Shown: piece by piece, positions 1-9,069 of the stretch
How the letters are laid out: each line of letters starts with the position of its first letter
Numbering within the stretch: the first letter of the stretch is position 1
Source: Paenibacillus sp. CF384
GTDB lineage: Bacteria; Bacillota; Bacilli; Paenibacillales; Paenibacillaceae
DNA: 64,000 nucleotides
Assembly: GCF_900106745.1 (NCBI RefSeq)
Contig: NZ_FNNV01000010.1
Location: 124,001-188,000, forward strand
Direction: 5' to 3'
Made by a program: the position numbers and the translations under genes
The notes under the pieces: generated by a model
Told to the model about the DNA's origin: nothing
The model's database searches: none
The model's input: the letters and a program-made list of their open reading frames with translations, nothing else

Positions 1-545
1 ATTGGGCCCGGGAACGCAAATCCGTCTATCCGTTTCAAGCGATCCCGCTCGTGGCGGCGTTTGTCCACAATCTGTTTATCGTCCTGTTCTGGAACGATAG
101 CAATGATTCATCCTTCTTAAAGGACCTGTCTGCACAGCCACTTTGGTTCACCCTTGCGCTGGTCGCTCTGTTCGCACTATCGATTGCGGGCAAATATCGA
201 AACCACCGTCTCATGTCGAGCCCGGATTGGCTGCTGGCACTTCCATTCTTCTACCTGGCTCACGGCGCGGATGCTGCCTATCTGATCGTATTGTTCGCTT
301 TCTCCCTGTACTTGCTGTGGAGAGGCTATGCGGAAGAATGGGCTGTCAAAATCAACCTGGGTACGCTGCTGTTTCTTACGAGCACGATGGCGGCTTATGG
401 GAAGCTGGCATGGGATTTTATGGACAAATCGATCTTTTTCATCCTTGGCGGCGTCATCCTGCTTGCACTGAGCTGGTTCTTGAATCGCCGTAAGAAACAA
501 TTTCTGGTCGAGCTCCATGAGGAGGAGGAGAAGCCGCATGAATGA
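1..545 (+). CDS. DUF2157-type membrane protein, C-terminal part (5' end outside window)
   Basis: The reading frame is open from the first bases of the window, so this is the C-terminal part of a longer gene. The visible part is a run of hydrophobic helices (about six membrane segments) ending in a charged tail rich in Glu and Lys. The segment around 'INLGTLLFLTSTMAAYGKL' followed by a final helix and an Arg/Lys-rich end resembles the C-terminus of DUF2157/DUF4401 integral membrane proteins, whose function is unknown. It overlaps the next gene by 8 bp (ATGAATGA), and that gene encodes a GDYXXLXY protein. This pairing is common for DUF2157 and supports the call. The GTG at 51 is internal. Confidence 0.6.
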   Translation, partial: WARERKSVYPFQAIPLVAAFVHNLFIVLFWNDSNDSSFLKDLSAQPLWFTLALVALFALSIAGKYRNHRLMSSPDWLLALPFFYLAHGADAAYLIVLFAFSLYLLWRGYAEEWAVKINLGTLLFLTSTMAAYGKLAWDFMDKSIFFILGGVILLALSWFLNRRKKQFLVELHEEEEKPHE

Positions 546-1068
546 TCAAACGATGTTCAAACGAGGCCGCAATGTCTGGCTGATCCTGCTCGTTGCGGTT
601 CAACTGCTCTTCCTTGGCGGCATCGCTTGCTTTCATTATTCAGCGCTGTGGGTTGGCAAAGAAATCACGCTCCGAACCGTTCCCGTCGATCCTCGCGATC
701 AGCTGTATGGCGATTATGTGCAGCTCAATTATGCGATTAATAACGCCGCTTGGTCGGATTGGAAAGATGGCGACAAGGCTAAGCAAGGCGATACCATTTA
801 TGTACTGCTTGCGCAAGATGGGGACGCGTCTACGTACGAAATTAAAGGTGTATATGACCGTAAACCCCCTCGCGGCACAGGCGAGGTTGCACTTAAAGGC
901 CGCGTGCAGTATACCACGGATGACACGCTTCGGATTACCTATGGACTGGAGCAATACTATGTGGAGGAAAATACGGGCAAAGAGCTGGAGCAGCGCGCCG
1001 GCAAGCTGATCGTACATGTCAAAGTAGCCCCTTGGGGCAGCGCCATAATTGAAAGAATTCAGCCCTAG
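538..1068 (+). CDS. GDYXXLXY domain protein
   Basis: A protein of 176 residues with one N-terminal membrane helix (about residues 13-31) and an extracytoplasmic domain. The family-defining motif GDYVQLNY appears around residues 56-63, preceded by a Pro-Arg-Asp segment typical of GDYXXLXY proteins. The family has no assigned enzymatic role. I chose the ATG at 538 rather than an upstream in-frame start because a purine-rich GAGGAGGAGGAG tract (519-530) precedes it at normal spacing. The gene overlaps the stop of the DUF2157 gene, so the two are probably translationally coupled and may work together at the membrane. Confidence 0.8.
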   Translation: MNDQTMFKRGRNVWLILLVAVQLLFLGGIACFHYSALWVGKEITLRTVPVDPRDQLYGDYVQLNYAINNAAWSDWKDGDKAKQGDTIYVLLAQDGDASTYEIKGVYDRKPPRGTGEVALKGRVQYTTDDTLRITYGLEQYYVEENTGKELEQRAGKLIVHVKVAPWGSAIIERIQP

Positions 1069-1083
1069 ACTGCCAGATTGCTA

Positions 1084-1112
1084 GATATGGGCCAATATTG
1101 CCTCACATAACC
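1084..1112 (+). promoter_or_regulatory. weak sigma-E-like promoter upstream of yhbH
   Basis: GATATG (1084-1089) and CATAAC (1105-1110), 15 bp apart, loosely match the sporulation sigma-E pattern (ATATT, 14-15 bp, CATACA). The match is partial. A transcript starting here would begin after 1098 and would support the yhbH start at 1185. Confidence 0.25.
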
Positions 1113-1184
1113 GTTCGAGACTTGAATAGAATGAATAACAATAAGAATCTTTCTAGCTCAATCGGTATGGGGAGGTGCCCAGGC

Positions 1185-2345
1185 ATGGCAGAAAATGAAG
1201 GTACGCTTTACACCGTGTCTCGTGAGGACTGGTCACTGCATCGCAAAGGACATCAGGATCAAGCACGGCACCAGCAGAAAGTGCGCGAAGCGATAAAGCA
1301 AAATTTACCCGACCTCGTCTCGGAAGAAAACATTGTCATGTCGGATGGGAAGCATGTCATTAAAGTTCCGATCCGCAGCCTTGATGAATATCGTTTTGTC
1401 TATAATTTCAACAAAAACAAGCATGTCGGCCAAGGCGACGGCGACAGCCAAGTCGGCGACGTGCTCGGCGTTGACCCTGCTTCCGCCCAGAAGGGCGGCA
1501 AAGGCGAGAATGCCGGCGATCAGCCGGGCGATGACATCGTGGAGGCTGAGATCAGCCTCGCTGAGCTTGAGACGATGCTCTTCGAGGAGCTGGAGCTGCC
1601 GTTCCTGAAGCAGAAGGATCGCGATCAGTTGGAAACCAAAGAAATCCGCTTCAACGATATACGCAAGAAGGGGATCATGTCCAACATCGACAAGAAACGG
1701 ACGATCCTTGAGAACCTGAAACGGAATGCAACGAGCGGTGTGCCGGGTATTCACGGTATTTCGCCGGATGACCTGCGCTACAAGACGTGGGAAGAAATCA
1801 TTAAGCCGCAGTCCAATGCGGTCATTTTGGCCATGATGGACACGAGCGGATCGATGGGTTCCTTCGAGAAGTACGTTGCCCGCAGCTTCTTCTTCTGGAT
1901 GACCCGCTTCCTGCGGCATCAATACGAGAATGTGGAGATCGTGTTTATCGCGCATCATACGGAAGCGAAGGAAGTCACGGAGGAAGAGTTCTTCACCCGC
2001 GGCGAGAGCGGGGGGACGATCTGTTCTTCCGCTTATATCAAAGCGATCGATATTATCGACAGTCGCTTCCCTCCGACGCTCTATAATATTTATCCGTTCC
2101 ACTTCTCCGACGGTGACAATCTTACAAGCGACAACGAGCGCTGCGTGAAATTGATCGGCGAGCTGCTCAAGCGGGCGAACTTGTTCGGCTATGGCGAGGT
2201 TAATCAGTATAATCGCTCCAGTACGCTCATGTCAGCGTATAAGCACATCAATTTGCCCAACTTCATGCACTACGTGATCCGCGAGAAAGGCGAAGTGTAT
2301 AACGCGTTGAAGTCGTTCTTCCGTAAGCGGGAATTAGTGGTGTAA
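1185..2345 (+). CDS. yhbH: YhbH/YeaH family sporulation protein (DUF444)
   Basis: A protein of 386 residues of the DUF444 family, known as YhbH in Bacillus (needed for normal sporulation) and YeaH in E. coli. The N-terminal third is charged and ends in a Gly/Asp-rich flexible stretch. The C-terminal half has a von Willebrand A-like fold with the metal-site motif [10 protein letters not shown]. The start at 1185 has a good GGGGAGGTG site just upstream; the longer frame back to 1098 lacks one. In the family this protein works with the kinase PrkA/YeaG and with SpoVR/YcgB, and both partners are encoded elsewhere in this window (44126-46024 and 38070-39515). No enzymatic activity is established. 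Confidence 0.93.
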   Translation: MAENEGTLYTVSREDWSLHRKGHQDQARHQQKVREAIKQNLPDLVSEENIVMSDGKHVIKVPIRSLDEYRFVYNFNKNKHVGQGDGDSQVGDVLGVDPASAQKGGKGENAGDQPGDDIVEAEISLAELETMLFEELELPFLKQKDRDQLETKEIRFNDIRKKGIMSNIDKKRTILENLKRNATSGVPGIHGISPDDLRYKTWEEIIKPQSNAVILAMMDTSGSMGSFEKYVARSFFFWMTRFLRHQYENVEIVFIAHHTEAKEVTEEEFFTRGESGGTICSSAYIKAIDIIDSRFPPTLYNIYPFHFSDGDNLTSDNERCVKLIGELLKRANLFGYGEVNQYNRSSTLMSAYKHINLPNFMHYVIREKGEVYNALKSFFRKRELVV

Positions 2346-2352
2346 TTAAAAT

Positions 2353-2391
2353 GGCTGTCACTAAAGCGAGTTTGTCGCTTTGGTGGCAGCC
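2353..2391. terminator. shared terminator between yhbH and the methyltransferase gene
   Basis: A 17-bp stem with two G-T type mismatches and a 5-base loop lies between two convergent genes. The T-rich tail (ATTTTAATT) is on the minus strand, so it works best for the methyltransferase gene but can serve both. Confidence 0.75.
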
Positions 2392-2398
2392 TTCTCCA

Positions 2399-3262
2399 TT
2401 ATTGGACCGTTCCGAATGTAATCCTCATCCCGGGTGCATAAGCAGCTGCACTCGTTGAAGTAAATGCCGATGCAATTAGCCTCTCTGCCTCGTACTGCCG
2501 CTCTGCTTCATCTAGTTGCATTCCACGCAACAACAGGTTACGAATATAAGTCTCACGCTCCCCGGGATCGCTGAAGCGCATGGCTTCATACCGCTCAGCC
2601 CGATTCTGATCATCGACTGTCGGATCCAGTACATTCACTCTATCGCTTACGCGGCACTCCACTTGGCGTAAACCTAACTGATTGAAGTATAGAGGAAGCT
2701 TTGCACCGATGTTGCCATCCTTGCCCGTGCATTTGACATCTCGCTCGAATAACTCTTGCAGTAGTCCAAGCGGCATGATACGGGATTGATCAACACCTTC
2801 TAAATAAAAGCCGGCATGATTCCCATTCCAATGAGGCTCGAACGTGATTATTTTCCCATCCTTCTTCACACAGTCGATCATTTTCCGCAGCAGCTGCATC
2901 GGATCCGTCATATGGAGCAATACAGCATGACAGAGCGCAATGTCATATTTCTTCTCGAACTTGTACGTGAGGAAATCCCCGTTCATAAATTCTGTATCGT
3001 AGGGAGCTTCATTAAAGAGCGCGCGGGCATGATCGATAAGCTTGCTGCCGGCATCGATGCCGGAGTACGTTGAACCACTTGGCAGCAATGGCATTAGTCG
3101 CAACCCCAGATGTCCAAATCCACAGCCATAATCGATGATGTTGACAGGAGAGTCAATCTTCCATACGCGCTCGATAAGAAACTGTATATAATCATCGTTG
3201 TAGTATAAGCTTGCCGATCTCTTTAAGTACGCGATTTGTTCATCCCAATAATAGTGTTCCAT
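2399..3262 (-). CDS. class I SAM-dependent methyltransferase
   Basis: A cytosolic protein of 287 residues with a Rossmann-type methyltransferase core. Motif I (IIDYGCGFGHLGLRL) binds S-adenosylmethionine. It is followed by the acidic strand GIDAGS, by YDIALCHAVLLHM (motif IV region), and by DGKIITFEPHWNG after a helix. The substrate cannot be told. The first possible start (3325) has no ribosome site. The ATG at 3262 follows AAGGAG at good spacing and begins MEHYYWDEQ, so I chose it. It stands alone between terminators, with a convergent neighbour downstream. Confidence 0.8.
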   Translation of the reverse strand: MEHYYWDEQIAYLKRSASLYYNDDYIQFLIERVWKIDSPVNIIDYGCGFGHLGLRLMPLLPSGSTYSGIDAGSKLIDHARALFNEAPYDTEFMNGDFLTYKFEKKYDIALCHAVLLHMTDPMQLLRKMIDCVKKDGKIITFEPHWNGNHAGFYLEGVDQSRIMPLGLLQELFERDVKCTGKDGNIGAKLPLYFNQLGLRQVECRVSDRVNVLDPTVDDQNRAERYEAMRFSDPGERETYIRNLLLRGMQLDEAERQYEAERLIASAFTSTSAAAYAPGMRITFGTVQ

Positions 3263-3403
3263 CGCCGTTCTCCTTAGCCATATTAGCGCCGCGGTCGCTT
3301 CATTAAACATACAGGGTAACCCCATAAAACAATAGACTGATATCCAAAATTTATATATACTATTATACGGCTATGCCTTTTTTTCACTTATACACTCAAA
3401 TAA

Positions 3404-3429
3404 AAACGACACCTTTAAAGGTGTCGTTT
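3404..3429 (-). terminator. terminator of the short-chain dehydrogenase gene
   Basis: A perfect inverted repeat AAACGACACC/GGTGTCGTTT with a 6-base TTTAAA loop lies 31 bp past the stop. On the minus strand a T run (TTTTATTT) follows. It also has a T-rich tail on the plus strand. Confidence 0.85.
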
Positions 3430-3460
3430 CTTTATTTATATAGGATGAATCGCACTTGTT

Positions 3461-4249
3461 TCACTTTGATGCTTTAAGCATGTTGTCCACAGACTTACTG
3501 AGCTGGCCGAAAATAAAGTTCGGCGCGATTCGGCTCATAAGCTTCAATGCGTTGCTTTGTCCTGGGCGAATTTCGAGTTTATCTTGTTCCATCCCACGAA
3601 TGGCAGCTCCAACCAATTGGGATACGCTCATCGCTTTCGAACCTGCCATATCTGCCGAATCGAATGAATCTAACAGCGGAGTCTCGGTTAACGGAGGCGC
3701 CAGTTCAAATACTTTTACTCCCGTACTCTTAAGCTGCGCCCTCAGCGATTGTGTATAGGAGTGGAGCCCAGCTTTCGCCGCACAATACACGGGCGAGATC
3801 GGCAGCGGCACAAATGCCAGTCCAGAGGAGACATTCATAATCGCGGCAGACTCCTGTGATTTCAGATGGGACAGGAATTGCTTCACCATCCGAATAGGTC
3901 CGCTTAAATTCGTGGCGATCTCGCGGTTGAGATCTTCCAAATCAACATCCGGATCATGCAGATTAATTCTGCGCATCAGTCCTGCATTATTAATGAGGAC
4001 GTTAAGCTTCGGGAATTGCTTCACCACTTGATCAAACAGCGCTGCAATCGCTTGAGAATCCCCCGCATCGCTTTGCATCGTATGTACGGTCGGAAGCTTC
4101 TTCTTCGCCTCATCCAACCTCGCTTGATCCCTTCCCGTTATGATAACGGTATTCCCTAACTTAATCAGCTGAGCTGCGAATTCGAAGCCTATACCCGAGG
4201 TGCCTCCTGTAATCAGAATTGTGTTCCCGCTCATTTTCATACCTTTCAT
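3461..4249 (-). CDS. short-chain dehydrogenase/reductase (DltE-like)
   Basis: A classical SDR of 262 residues. It has the nucleotide-binding motif TGGTSGIG near the N-terminus, NNAGLM in the middle, and the catalytic Ser (NVSSG) and Tyr-x-x-x-Lys (YCAAK) in the expected order. It should reduce or oxidise a carbonyl/alcohol with NAD(P)H. The sequence resembles DltE/YvrD-type oxidoreductases, but the substrate cannot be read. Three ATGs lie close together (4249, 4240, 4234). GAGAGG stands 5 bp before the first, which I kept. It has its own terminator and no evident operon partner. Confidence 0.85.
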   Translation of the reverse strand: MKGMKMSGNTILITGGTSGIGFEFAAQLIKLGNTVIITGRDQARLDEAKKKLPTVHTMQSDAGDSQAIAALFDQVVKQFPKLNVLINNAGLMRRINLHDPDVDLEDLNREIATNLSGPIRMVKQFLSHLKSQESAAIMNVSSGLAFVPLPISPVYCAAKAGLHSYTQSLRAQLKSTGVKVFELAPPLTETPLLDSFDSADMAGSKAMSVSQLVGAAIRGMEQDKLEIRPGQSNALKLMSRIAPNFIFGQLSKSVDNMLKASK

Positions 4250-4376
4250 CCTATCCTCTCATCATCATTTTGGAAGAAGTATCCTGCATAATGTATTCGC
4301 GGAATTGTTAATCAATCCCTTGTACGTCTGTTTTCAATAAAAGTGTCCGAATCTTGAAAAATAATTGAACAAAGTA

Positions 4377-4405
4377 TGAACAAAAGGTGAAGATTGTGTT
4401 ATAAT
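4377..4405 (+). promoter_or_regulatory. sigma-A promoter of the small membrane protein gene
   Basis: TGAACA (4377-4382), a 17-bp spacer, then TATAAT (4400-4405) with an upstream TG one base before it (extended -10). The -35 matches the consensus at four of six positions. Confidence 0.65.
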
Positions 4406-4458
4406 TAGACATAATTAATTTCGAGCAGAACATTCTCTACGAGGAAGTGAATATTACG

Positions 4459-4710
4459 ATGGCTAATGTAGCAGTTAAACAGCAGACAGAGCGGGACGGG
4501 AAATCATTGTTTTTCGTAATGAAGATTGCGGCATGGACAGCGCTTTGTGTTGGGCTGGTTCTGTGTTTGTTCAATATTAACGACTTTAGCGACAGCAATG
4601 CTACATTGATGTCGGGTGTTGGCTTCATGGTAGGCAGCGTGTTTATCTATATGATCGGTACAGCGATGAGCCTGGTGCACAAACGCAGCTCCGAATCTCT
4701 ATCGGAGTAA
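4459..4710 (+). CDS. small two-helix membrane protein, function unknown
   Basis: An 83-residue protein with a short polar N-terminus, two predicted membrane helices (about residues 20-42 and 52-73) and a Lys/Arg/Ser-rich end. I do not recognise the family. The ATG at 4459 follows GAGGAAGTG at normal spacing. The GTG at 4447 would sit too close to the same ribosome site, so the shorter form is preferred. It has its own promoter and a strong terminator, so it is a separate transcription unit between the SDR and the quinol oxidase operon. Confidence 0.7.
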   Translation: MANVAVKQQTERDGKSLFFVMKIAAWTALCVGLVLCLFNINDFSDSNATLMSGVGFMVGSVFIYMIGTAMSLVHKRSSESLSE

Positions 4711-4766
4711 CACATGAAGAATAACATCTAGTTGCCGAATGGAAGTATCGTTCAGCAACCCCAAAT

Positions 4767-4812
4767 AAGAGGACTGTTTCCAGATTTCTGGGTACAGTCC
4801 TCTTATTTTTTG
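4767..4812 (+). terminator. terminator of the small membrane protein gene
   Basis: An 11-bp stem AAGAGGACTGT/ACAGTCCTCTT with an inner CCAGA/TCTGG stem, followed by ATTTTTTT. Confidence 0.9.
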
Positions 4813-5000
4813 TCCAATTAAGTCTAACCGTTGAACAGATTATTACAGAAATAAGTCGTTCTCTTGACGCCTTTGTTAACAGCACACACACGGCGCTCAG
4901 AACGTGATACTATCTTTTTGCAGAGGTAGTGAATGAAATCACAAACATTTTCGCTAACGAGAATCTCGGTGAGCATAAGGTACGTTGGGAGATGAGAGAA

Positions 5001-6041
5001 ATGAAAATTGCCAAGATCATACGAAGGTTTGCAGGTCTTGCCACAATGGCTGGCATTGCTGTAATGACCTCGGGCTGCCAATCAATCGCTGTTTTCGACC
5101 CTAAAGGGCCGATTGGAGCCCAGCAGAAAGACTTAATTTACTTCACCATGCTGCTATGCCTGATCGTAATGGTGCCCGTGCTGCTGCTGGCGGCATGGAT
5201 CGTATGGCGTTACCGCGACAAGAAGGATAACAAAGCCGCCTATCATCCGAAGTGGGAACACAGCACCAAGCTGGAGACCATTTGGTGGGGCATTCCGATT
5301 GTTGTTATTATCGTGCTCGGCATCGTAACGGCTCGCTACACCTACGACTTGGATCCGGCTAAGCCAATCGAATCCGATGTGAAGCCGATTACCATACAAG
5401 TAACATCGTTGGACTGGAAATGGTTGTTCCAATATCCGGAGCAAGGCATTGCGACAGTCAATTATCTGGTCATTCCGGAAGACACACCGATCAAGTTCGA
5501 GCTCACTTCCGACGGTCCGATGAACTCCTTCTGGGTCCCTCAGCTCGGCGGGATGATTTATACCATGTCCGGCATGTCGACGACGCTTCACTTACAGGCA
5601 GACGAACTAGGTGAATTTATGGGAAGCGGCGCTAACTTCTCAGGACGTGAATTTGCCAAAATGTCCTTTACCGTTAAATCCGTATCGCAGGATGAATTCG
5701 GTAAATGGGAAAAACAAGCCGCAGCCAGCGGCAATGCGCTGACAGAGGAAGGTTATCAGAAGCTAGCGAAGCCTGGTACGTCCGATAAGCTTACGTATGC
5801 CTCGATTCCCGAAGGCCTCTTCCACCGGATCGTACACGATTATTCAATGAATCGCGGCGCACCGGCAGGCATGGGTCAGAAAGCAACAACATTAAGTGAT
5901 GAGCATGCACTGGGTACGGATGAGGAACCGTCAACCGAGGAGCAGCCTTCAAAGGACGATACGAAGTCTTCTACCAACGAGACTCCGCAAGATAACCATT
6001 CCGACCACGACCACATGGATGGCATGGACATGACCAAATAA
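5001..6041 (+). CDS. qoxA: quinol oxidase subunit II (QoxA/CyoA type), lipoprotein
   Basis: Subunit II of a haem-copper quinol oxidase, 346 residues. The signal peptide ends in the lipobox TSGC (Cys26). Two membrane helices follow (about 48-70 and 92-112), then a cupredoxin domain. The CuA ligands of cytochrome c oxidases are absent: the region that would hold them reads SGANFSGREFAKM, as in quinol oxidases. The C-terminus is long and acidic and ends in a His/Asp/Met-rich tail (NHSDHDHMDGMDM). The ATG at 5001 has GGGAG nine bases upstream. An extended -10 (TGATACTAT, 4905-4913) may be the operon promoter. First gene of qoxABCD. Confidence 0.93.
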   Translation: MKIAKIIRRFAGLATMAGIAVMTSGCQSIAVFDPKGPIGAQQKDLIYFTMLLCLIVMVPVLLLAAWIVWRYRDKKDNKAAYHPKWEHSTKLETIWWGIPIVVIIVLGIVTARYTYDLDPAKPIESDVKPITIQVTSLDWKWLFQYPEQGIATVNYLVIPEDTPIKFELTSDGPMNSFWVPQLGGMIYTMSGMSTTLHLQADELGEFMGSGANFSGREFAKMSFTVKSVSQDEFGKWEKQAAASGNALTEEGYQKLAKPGTSDKLTYASIPEGLFHRIVHDYSMNRGAPAGMGQKATTLSDEHALGTDEEPSTEEQPSKDDTKSSTNETPQDNHSDHDHMDGMDMTK

Positions 6042-6058
6042 CGAAAGGAGGCAGTACC

Positions 6059-8029
6059 ATGTTTGAAAAAATCAAATCATTCGCTTCGTGGTTCTTCGTT
6101 ACCGGCGACCCGCTGATTTATGGAGCGGATATCGCGATCACGTTAACTGCGCTTTCGATTATATTCGTATTATCGTATTTCAAGAAGTGGACCTGGCTCT
6201 GGCGCGAGTGGCTGACTACTGTCGATCACAAAAAAGTAGGTATTATGTATATCATCGCTTCCTTGCTCATGCTGTTCCGCGGCGGCGTCGACGCCTTAAT
6301 GATGCGGACGCAGCTTGCTTTTCCGGAGATGAAGTTTCTAACGCCTGAACATTATAACGAGGTGTTCACGACACACGGCGTTATTATGGTACTCTTCATG
6401 GCGATGCCGCTCATGTTCGGCTTATTCAACATCGCAGTCCCTTTACAGTTAGGTGCTCGCGACGTCGCATTTCCATTCTTGAATTCACTTAGCTTCTGGT
6501 TGTTCTTCATGGGCGCCATGCTGTTCAATATGTCTTTTGTTATCGGCGGTTCTCCGAATGCGGGATGGCTGTCCTATCCACCTCTATCGGAGATGACCGG
6601 CAGTCCCGGCGTAGGTCAAGATTTCTACATCTGGGGCATTCAAATTTCCGGTATCGGTTCATTGATGACGGGGATTAACTTCATCGTCACGATTGTCAAA
6701 ATGCGTGCGCCAGGCATGACTTGGTCGAAACTACCGATCTTCACTTGGTCCGTGCTTTCAAGCTGCATCACGATCATTCTGGCATTCCCTGTATTGACCG
6801 TAACGCTAGCTCTTCTGTTCTTTGACCGCTACTTAGGCGCTCATTTCTTCACGATGGACGGCGGCGGCAACGCCATGATGTACATTAACTTAATCTGGAT
6901 GTGGGGCCATCCGGAGGTGTATATCGTCATCTTGCCTGCATTCGGGATATTCTCCGAGATTGTAGCCACGTTCTCGAAGAAACGGTTATTCGGTTACGCC
7001 TCCATGGTATTTGCCATGATGAGTATCAGTCTCATGTCGTTCTTCACCTGGCTCCATCACTTCTTCACGATGGGCTCGGGAGCGAACGTCAATATCTTCT
7101 TTGCCATAACCACCATGATCATCGCGATCCCGACAGGCGTCAAAATCTTCAACTGGCTGTTTACAATGTTCCGCGGCCGAATTCGATTCAGTACGCCAAT
7201 GCTGTGGACGATCGCGTTTATCCCTTGCTTCGTTGCAGGAGGGATGACAGGGGTCATGCTTTCGGTAGCTCCTGCAGATTTCCAATTCCATAACAGCTAC
7301 TTCCTGATCGCTCACTTCCACCAAGTCTTTATTGGCGGTGTTGCGTTCGGATACTTCGCAGGTCTGTACTACTGGTGGCCTAAGATGTTCGGCTTCAAGC
7401 TGAATGAGAAAATCGGGAAATGGGCGTTCTGGATTTGGAACATCGGTTTCTATGTCTGCTTCATGCCGCAGTACTTCCTGGGACTTGACGGTATGACTCG
7501 CCGAGTCAACAGTTACACCTGGGACAGCGGCTGGTGGCCGCTCAACTTCACGTCGACAATCGGCGGCTTCTTAATGGGTCTGGGCTTCTTGTTCCAAGTA
7601 TGGCAAATCGCGCACAGCATTAAATTCATGGACAAAGATACGACCGGTGATCCGTGGAACGCCCGTACGCTGGAGTGGTCGATTCCTTCACCGGCGCCGT
7701 TGTATAACTTCGCCATTACGCCTACGGTTTCGGATAGAGACGAATTTTGGGAAGAGAAAGAGCGCATCGCCGCAGGTCAAGCACCGAAGGCAGCACCGCC
7801 GCTGGAGCCGATTCATATGCCGCGCAATTCGGCAATCCCATTCATTCAATCGATCTTCTGGTTTATGGTCGGTTTCGGTCTAGTCTTCCATTGGCTCTGG
7901 ATTGCTATCCCAGGCTTTGTCGGTATTGCTGCAACAATGTTCGCGCACTCGTTCAATTACAAGACGGATTATTACATCCCGGTGGATGAAATCAAACGCA
8001 CGGAAGCTGCGGCAAGGGGGACTGTGTAA
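6059..8029 (+). CDS. qoxB: quinol oxidase subunit I (haem-copper catalytic subunit)
   Basis: The catalytic subunit of 656 residues, the usual length for QoxB/CyoB. It reduces oxygen to water and pumps protons with electrons from quinol. Ligands are visible: His106 and His421 for the low-spin haem, His419 for the high-spin haem, and His284, His333 and His334 for CuB. Tyr288 in HPEVY is placed for the His-Tyr crosslink. At least 14 hydrophobic segments run along the protein. AAAGGAGG (6044-6051) precedes the ATG. It lies 17 bp after qoxA, and its stop overlaps the qoxC start by one base. Confidence 0.96.
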   Translation: MFEKIKSFASWFFVTGDPLIYGADIAITLTALSIIFVLSYFKKWTWLWREWLTTVDHKKVGIMYIIASLLMLFRGGVDALMMRTQLAFPEMKFLTPEHYNEVFTTHGVIMVLFMAMPLMFGLFNIAVPLQLGARDVAFPFLNSLSFWLFFMGAMLFNMSFVIGGSPNAGWLSYPPLSEMTGSPGVGQDFYIWGIQISGIGSLMTGINFIVTIVKMRAPGMTWSKLPIFTWSVLSSCITIILAFPVLTVTLALLFFDRYLGAHFFTMDGGGNAMMYINLIWMWGHPEVYIVILPAFGIFSEIVATFSKKRLFGYASMVFAMMSISLMSFFTWLHHFFTMGSGANVNIFFAITTMIIAIPTGVKIFNWLFTMFRGRIRFSTPMLWTIAFIPCFVAGGMTGVMLSVAPADFQFHNSYFLIAHFHQVFIGGVAFGYFAGLYYWWPKMFGFKLNEKIGKWAFWIWNIGFYVCFMPQYFLGLDGMTRRVNSYTWDSGWWPLNFTSTIGGFLMGLGFLFQVWQIAHSIKFMDKDTTGDPWNARTLEWSIPSPAPLYNFAITPTVSDRDEFWEEKERIAAGQAPKAAPPLEPIHMPRNSAIPFIQSIFWFMVGFGLVFHWLWIAIPGFVGIAATMFAHSFNYKTDYYIPVDEIKRTEAAARGTV

Positions 8030-8655
8030 TGTCGAATCACGCTAACCATCCGCATTCGCAGGCTCTTGCCCACGAGGCAGGTCATGATGGACATCATGAC
8101 CTGGAAGAGCTTCGCAAATTCGGTTTCTGGATTTTCCTTATTACCGACTGTATTCTCTTCTCTGTATTATTCGCTACCTACCTAGTCCTGCACCATAGCA
8201 CTGCAGGTGGCCCGGATGCGAAAGAGATTTTCGAAATGCCCGGCGTTATCGTCGAAACCTTCATTCTGTTAACGAGCAGCTTCACGAGCGGTCTCGCGGT
8301 TCTGGCAATGAATGTAGGCAACCGTAAAGGCTTGATCGGCTGGCTGGTTGTTACTGTTCTGCTCGGTGCCTGCTTTATCGGGCTTGAAGTGAGCGAGTTC
8401 GTGAAGCTTGTTCATGAGGGTCATACCATTAGCACCAGCGCTTTTCTATCCGCTTTCTTCACGCTCGTCGGCACGCACGGGCTGCATGTAACTGTAGGTA
8501 TCTTCTGGATTACAGGCATCATTATTCAGCTTTCACGTCACGGTATCACACCGGTCACTAAGCGTAAAGTGACGATTACGAGCCTGTACTGGCATTTTCT
8601 CGATGTGGTATGGATCTTCGTATTCACAATCGTCTACTTGATGGGGGTGATGTAA
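8029..8655 (+). CDS. qoxC: quinol oxidase subunit III
   Basis: Subunit III, 208 residues, with five membrane helices as in QoxC/CyoC. The helices around the 'FLITDCILFSVLFATYLVL' segment and the late 'TLVGTHGLHVTVGIFW' segment are typical of the family. The N-terminus before the first helix is rich in His (nine His in the first 24 residues), which also holds for the end of QoxA and the start of QoxD. Start and stop are tightly packed: TAATG overlap with qoxB, one base before qoxD. Structural subunit that stabilises the complex. Confidence 0.93.
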   Translation: MSNHANHPHSQALAHEAGHDGHHDLEELRKFGFWIFLITDCILFSVLFATYLVLHHSTAGGPDAKEIFEMPGVIVETFILLTSSFTSGLAVLAMNVGNRKGLIGWLVVTVLLGACFIGLEVSEFVKLVHEGHTISTSAFLSAFFTLVGTHGLHVTVGIFWITGIIIQLSRHGITPVTKRKVTITSLYWHFLDVVWIFVFTIVYLMGVM

Positions 8656-8656
8656 G

Positions 8657-8995
8657 ATGGCGCAGCACGGCAATGAGTTGCATGGCGAACATGGCGGCCA
8701 TACAGGAGGCAGCCACGGCTCGCTGAAAGAATATGTCACAGGCTTCGTTCTTTCCATTATTCTGACGATCATTCCACTGTTAATTGTGATGAACCACTGG
8801 ATGCATGGAAAAGCGCTGGTCGCCGTCCTTCTTGGTACGGCAGTATTGCAATTTGTGCTCCAGCTTGTCTTCTTCATGCATCTGCGAGATGAACGTGGAC
8901 CTCGATATAATCTGATGACGCTCCTTCTCGGCTTAGTCGTCGTCATTACGATTGTCGTCGGCTCCATCTGGATCATGACGAACAATGGGATGTAA
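8657..8995 (+). CDS. qoxD: quinol oxidase subunit IV
   Basis: Subunit IV, 112 residues, with three membrane helices and the family-typical LQLVFFMHLRDE loop between helices two and three. The first 20 residues are rich in His and Gly. It ends the operon, followed within 15 bp by a strong terminator. Confidence 0.92.
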   Translation: MAQHGNELHGEHGGHTGGSHGSLKEYVTGFVLSIILTIIPLLIVMNHWMHGKALVAVLLGTAVLQFVLQLVFFMHLRDERGPRYNLMTLLLGLVVVITIVVGSIWIMTNNGM

Positions 8996-9005
8996 GTTTT
9001 TTCAT

Positions 9006-9046
9006 AAAAAGTGGCTGTCGAGAGCATCTCGACAGCCACTTTTTTG
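9006..9046 (+). terminator. terminator of qoxABCD
   Basis: An 18-base arm AAAAAGTGGCTGTCGAGA, loop GCA, then its complement running into a T6 tract. The A run on the other side would also let it work on the minus strand. Confidence 0.95.
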
Positions 9047-9069
9047 TCTATATTACATGGAAAAAACTT

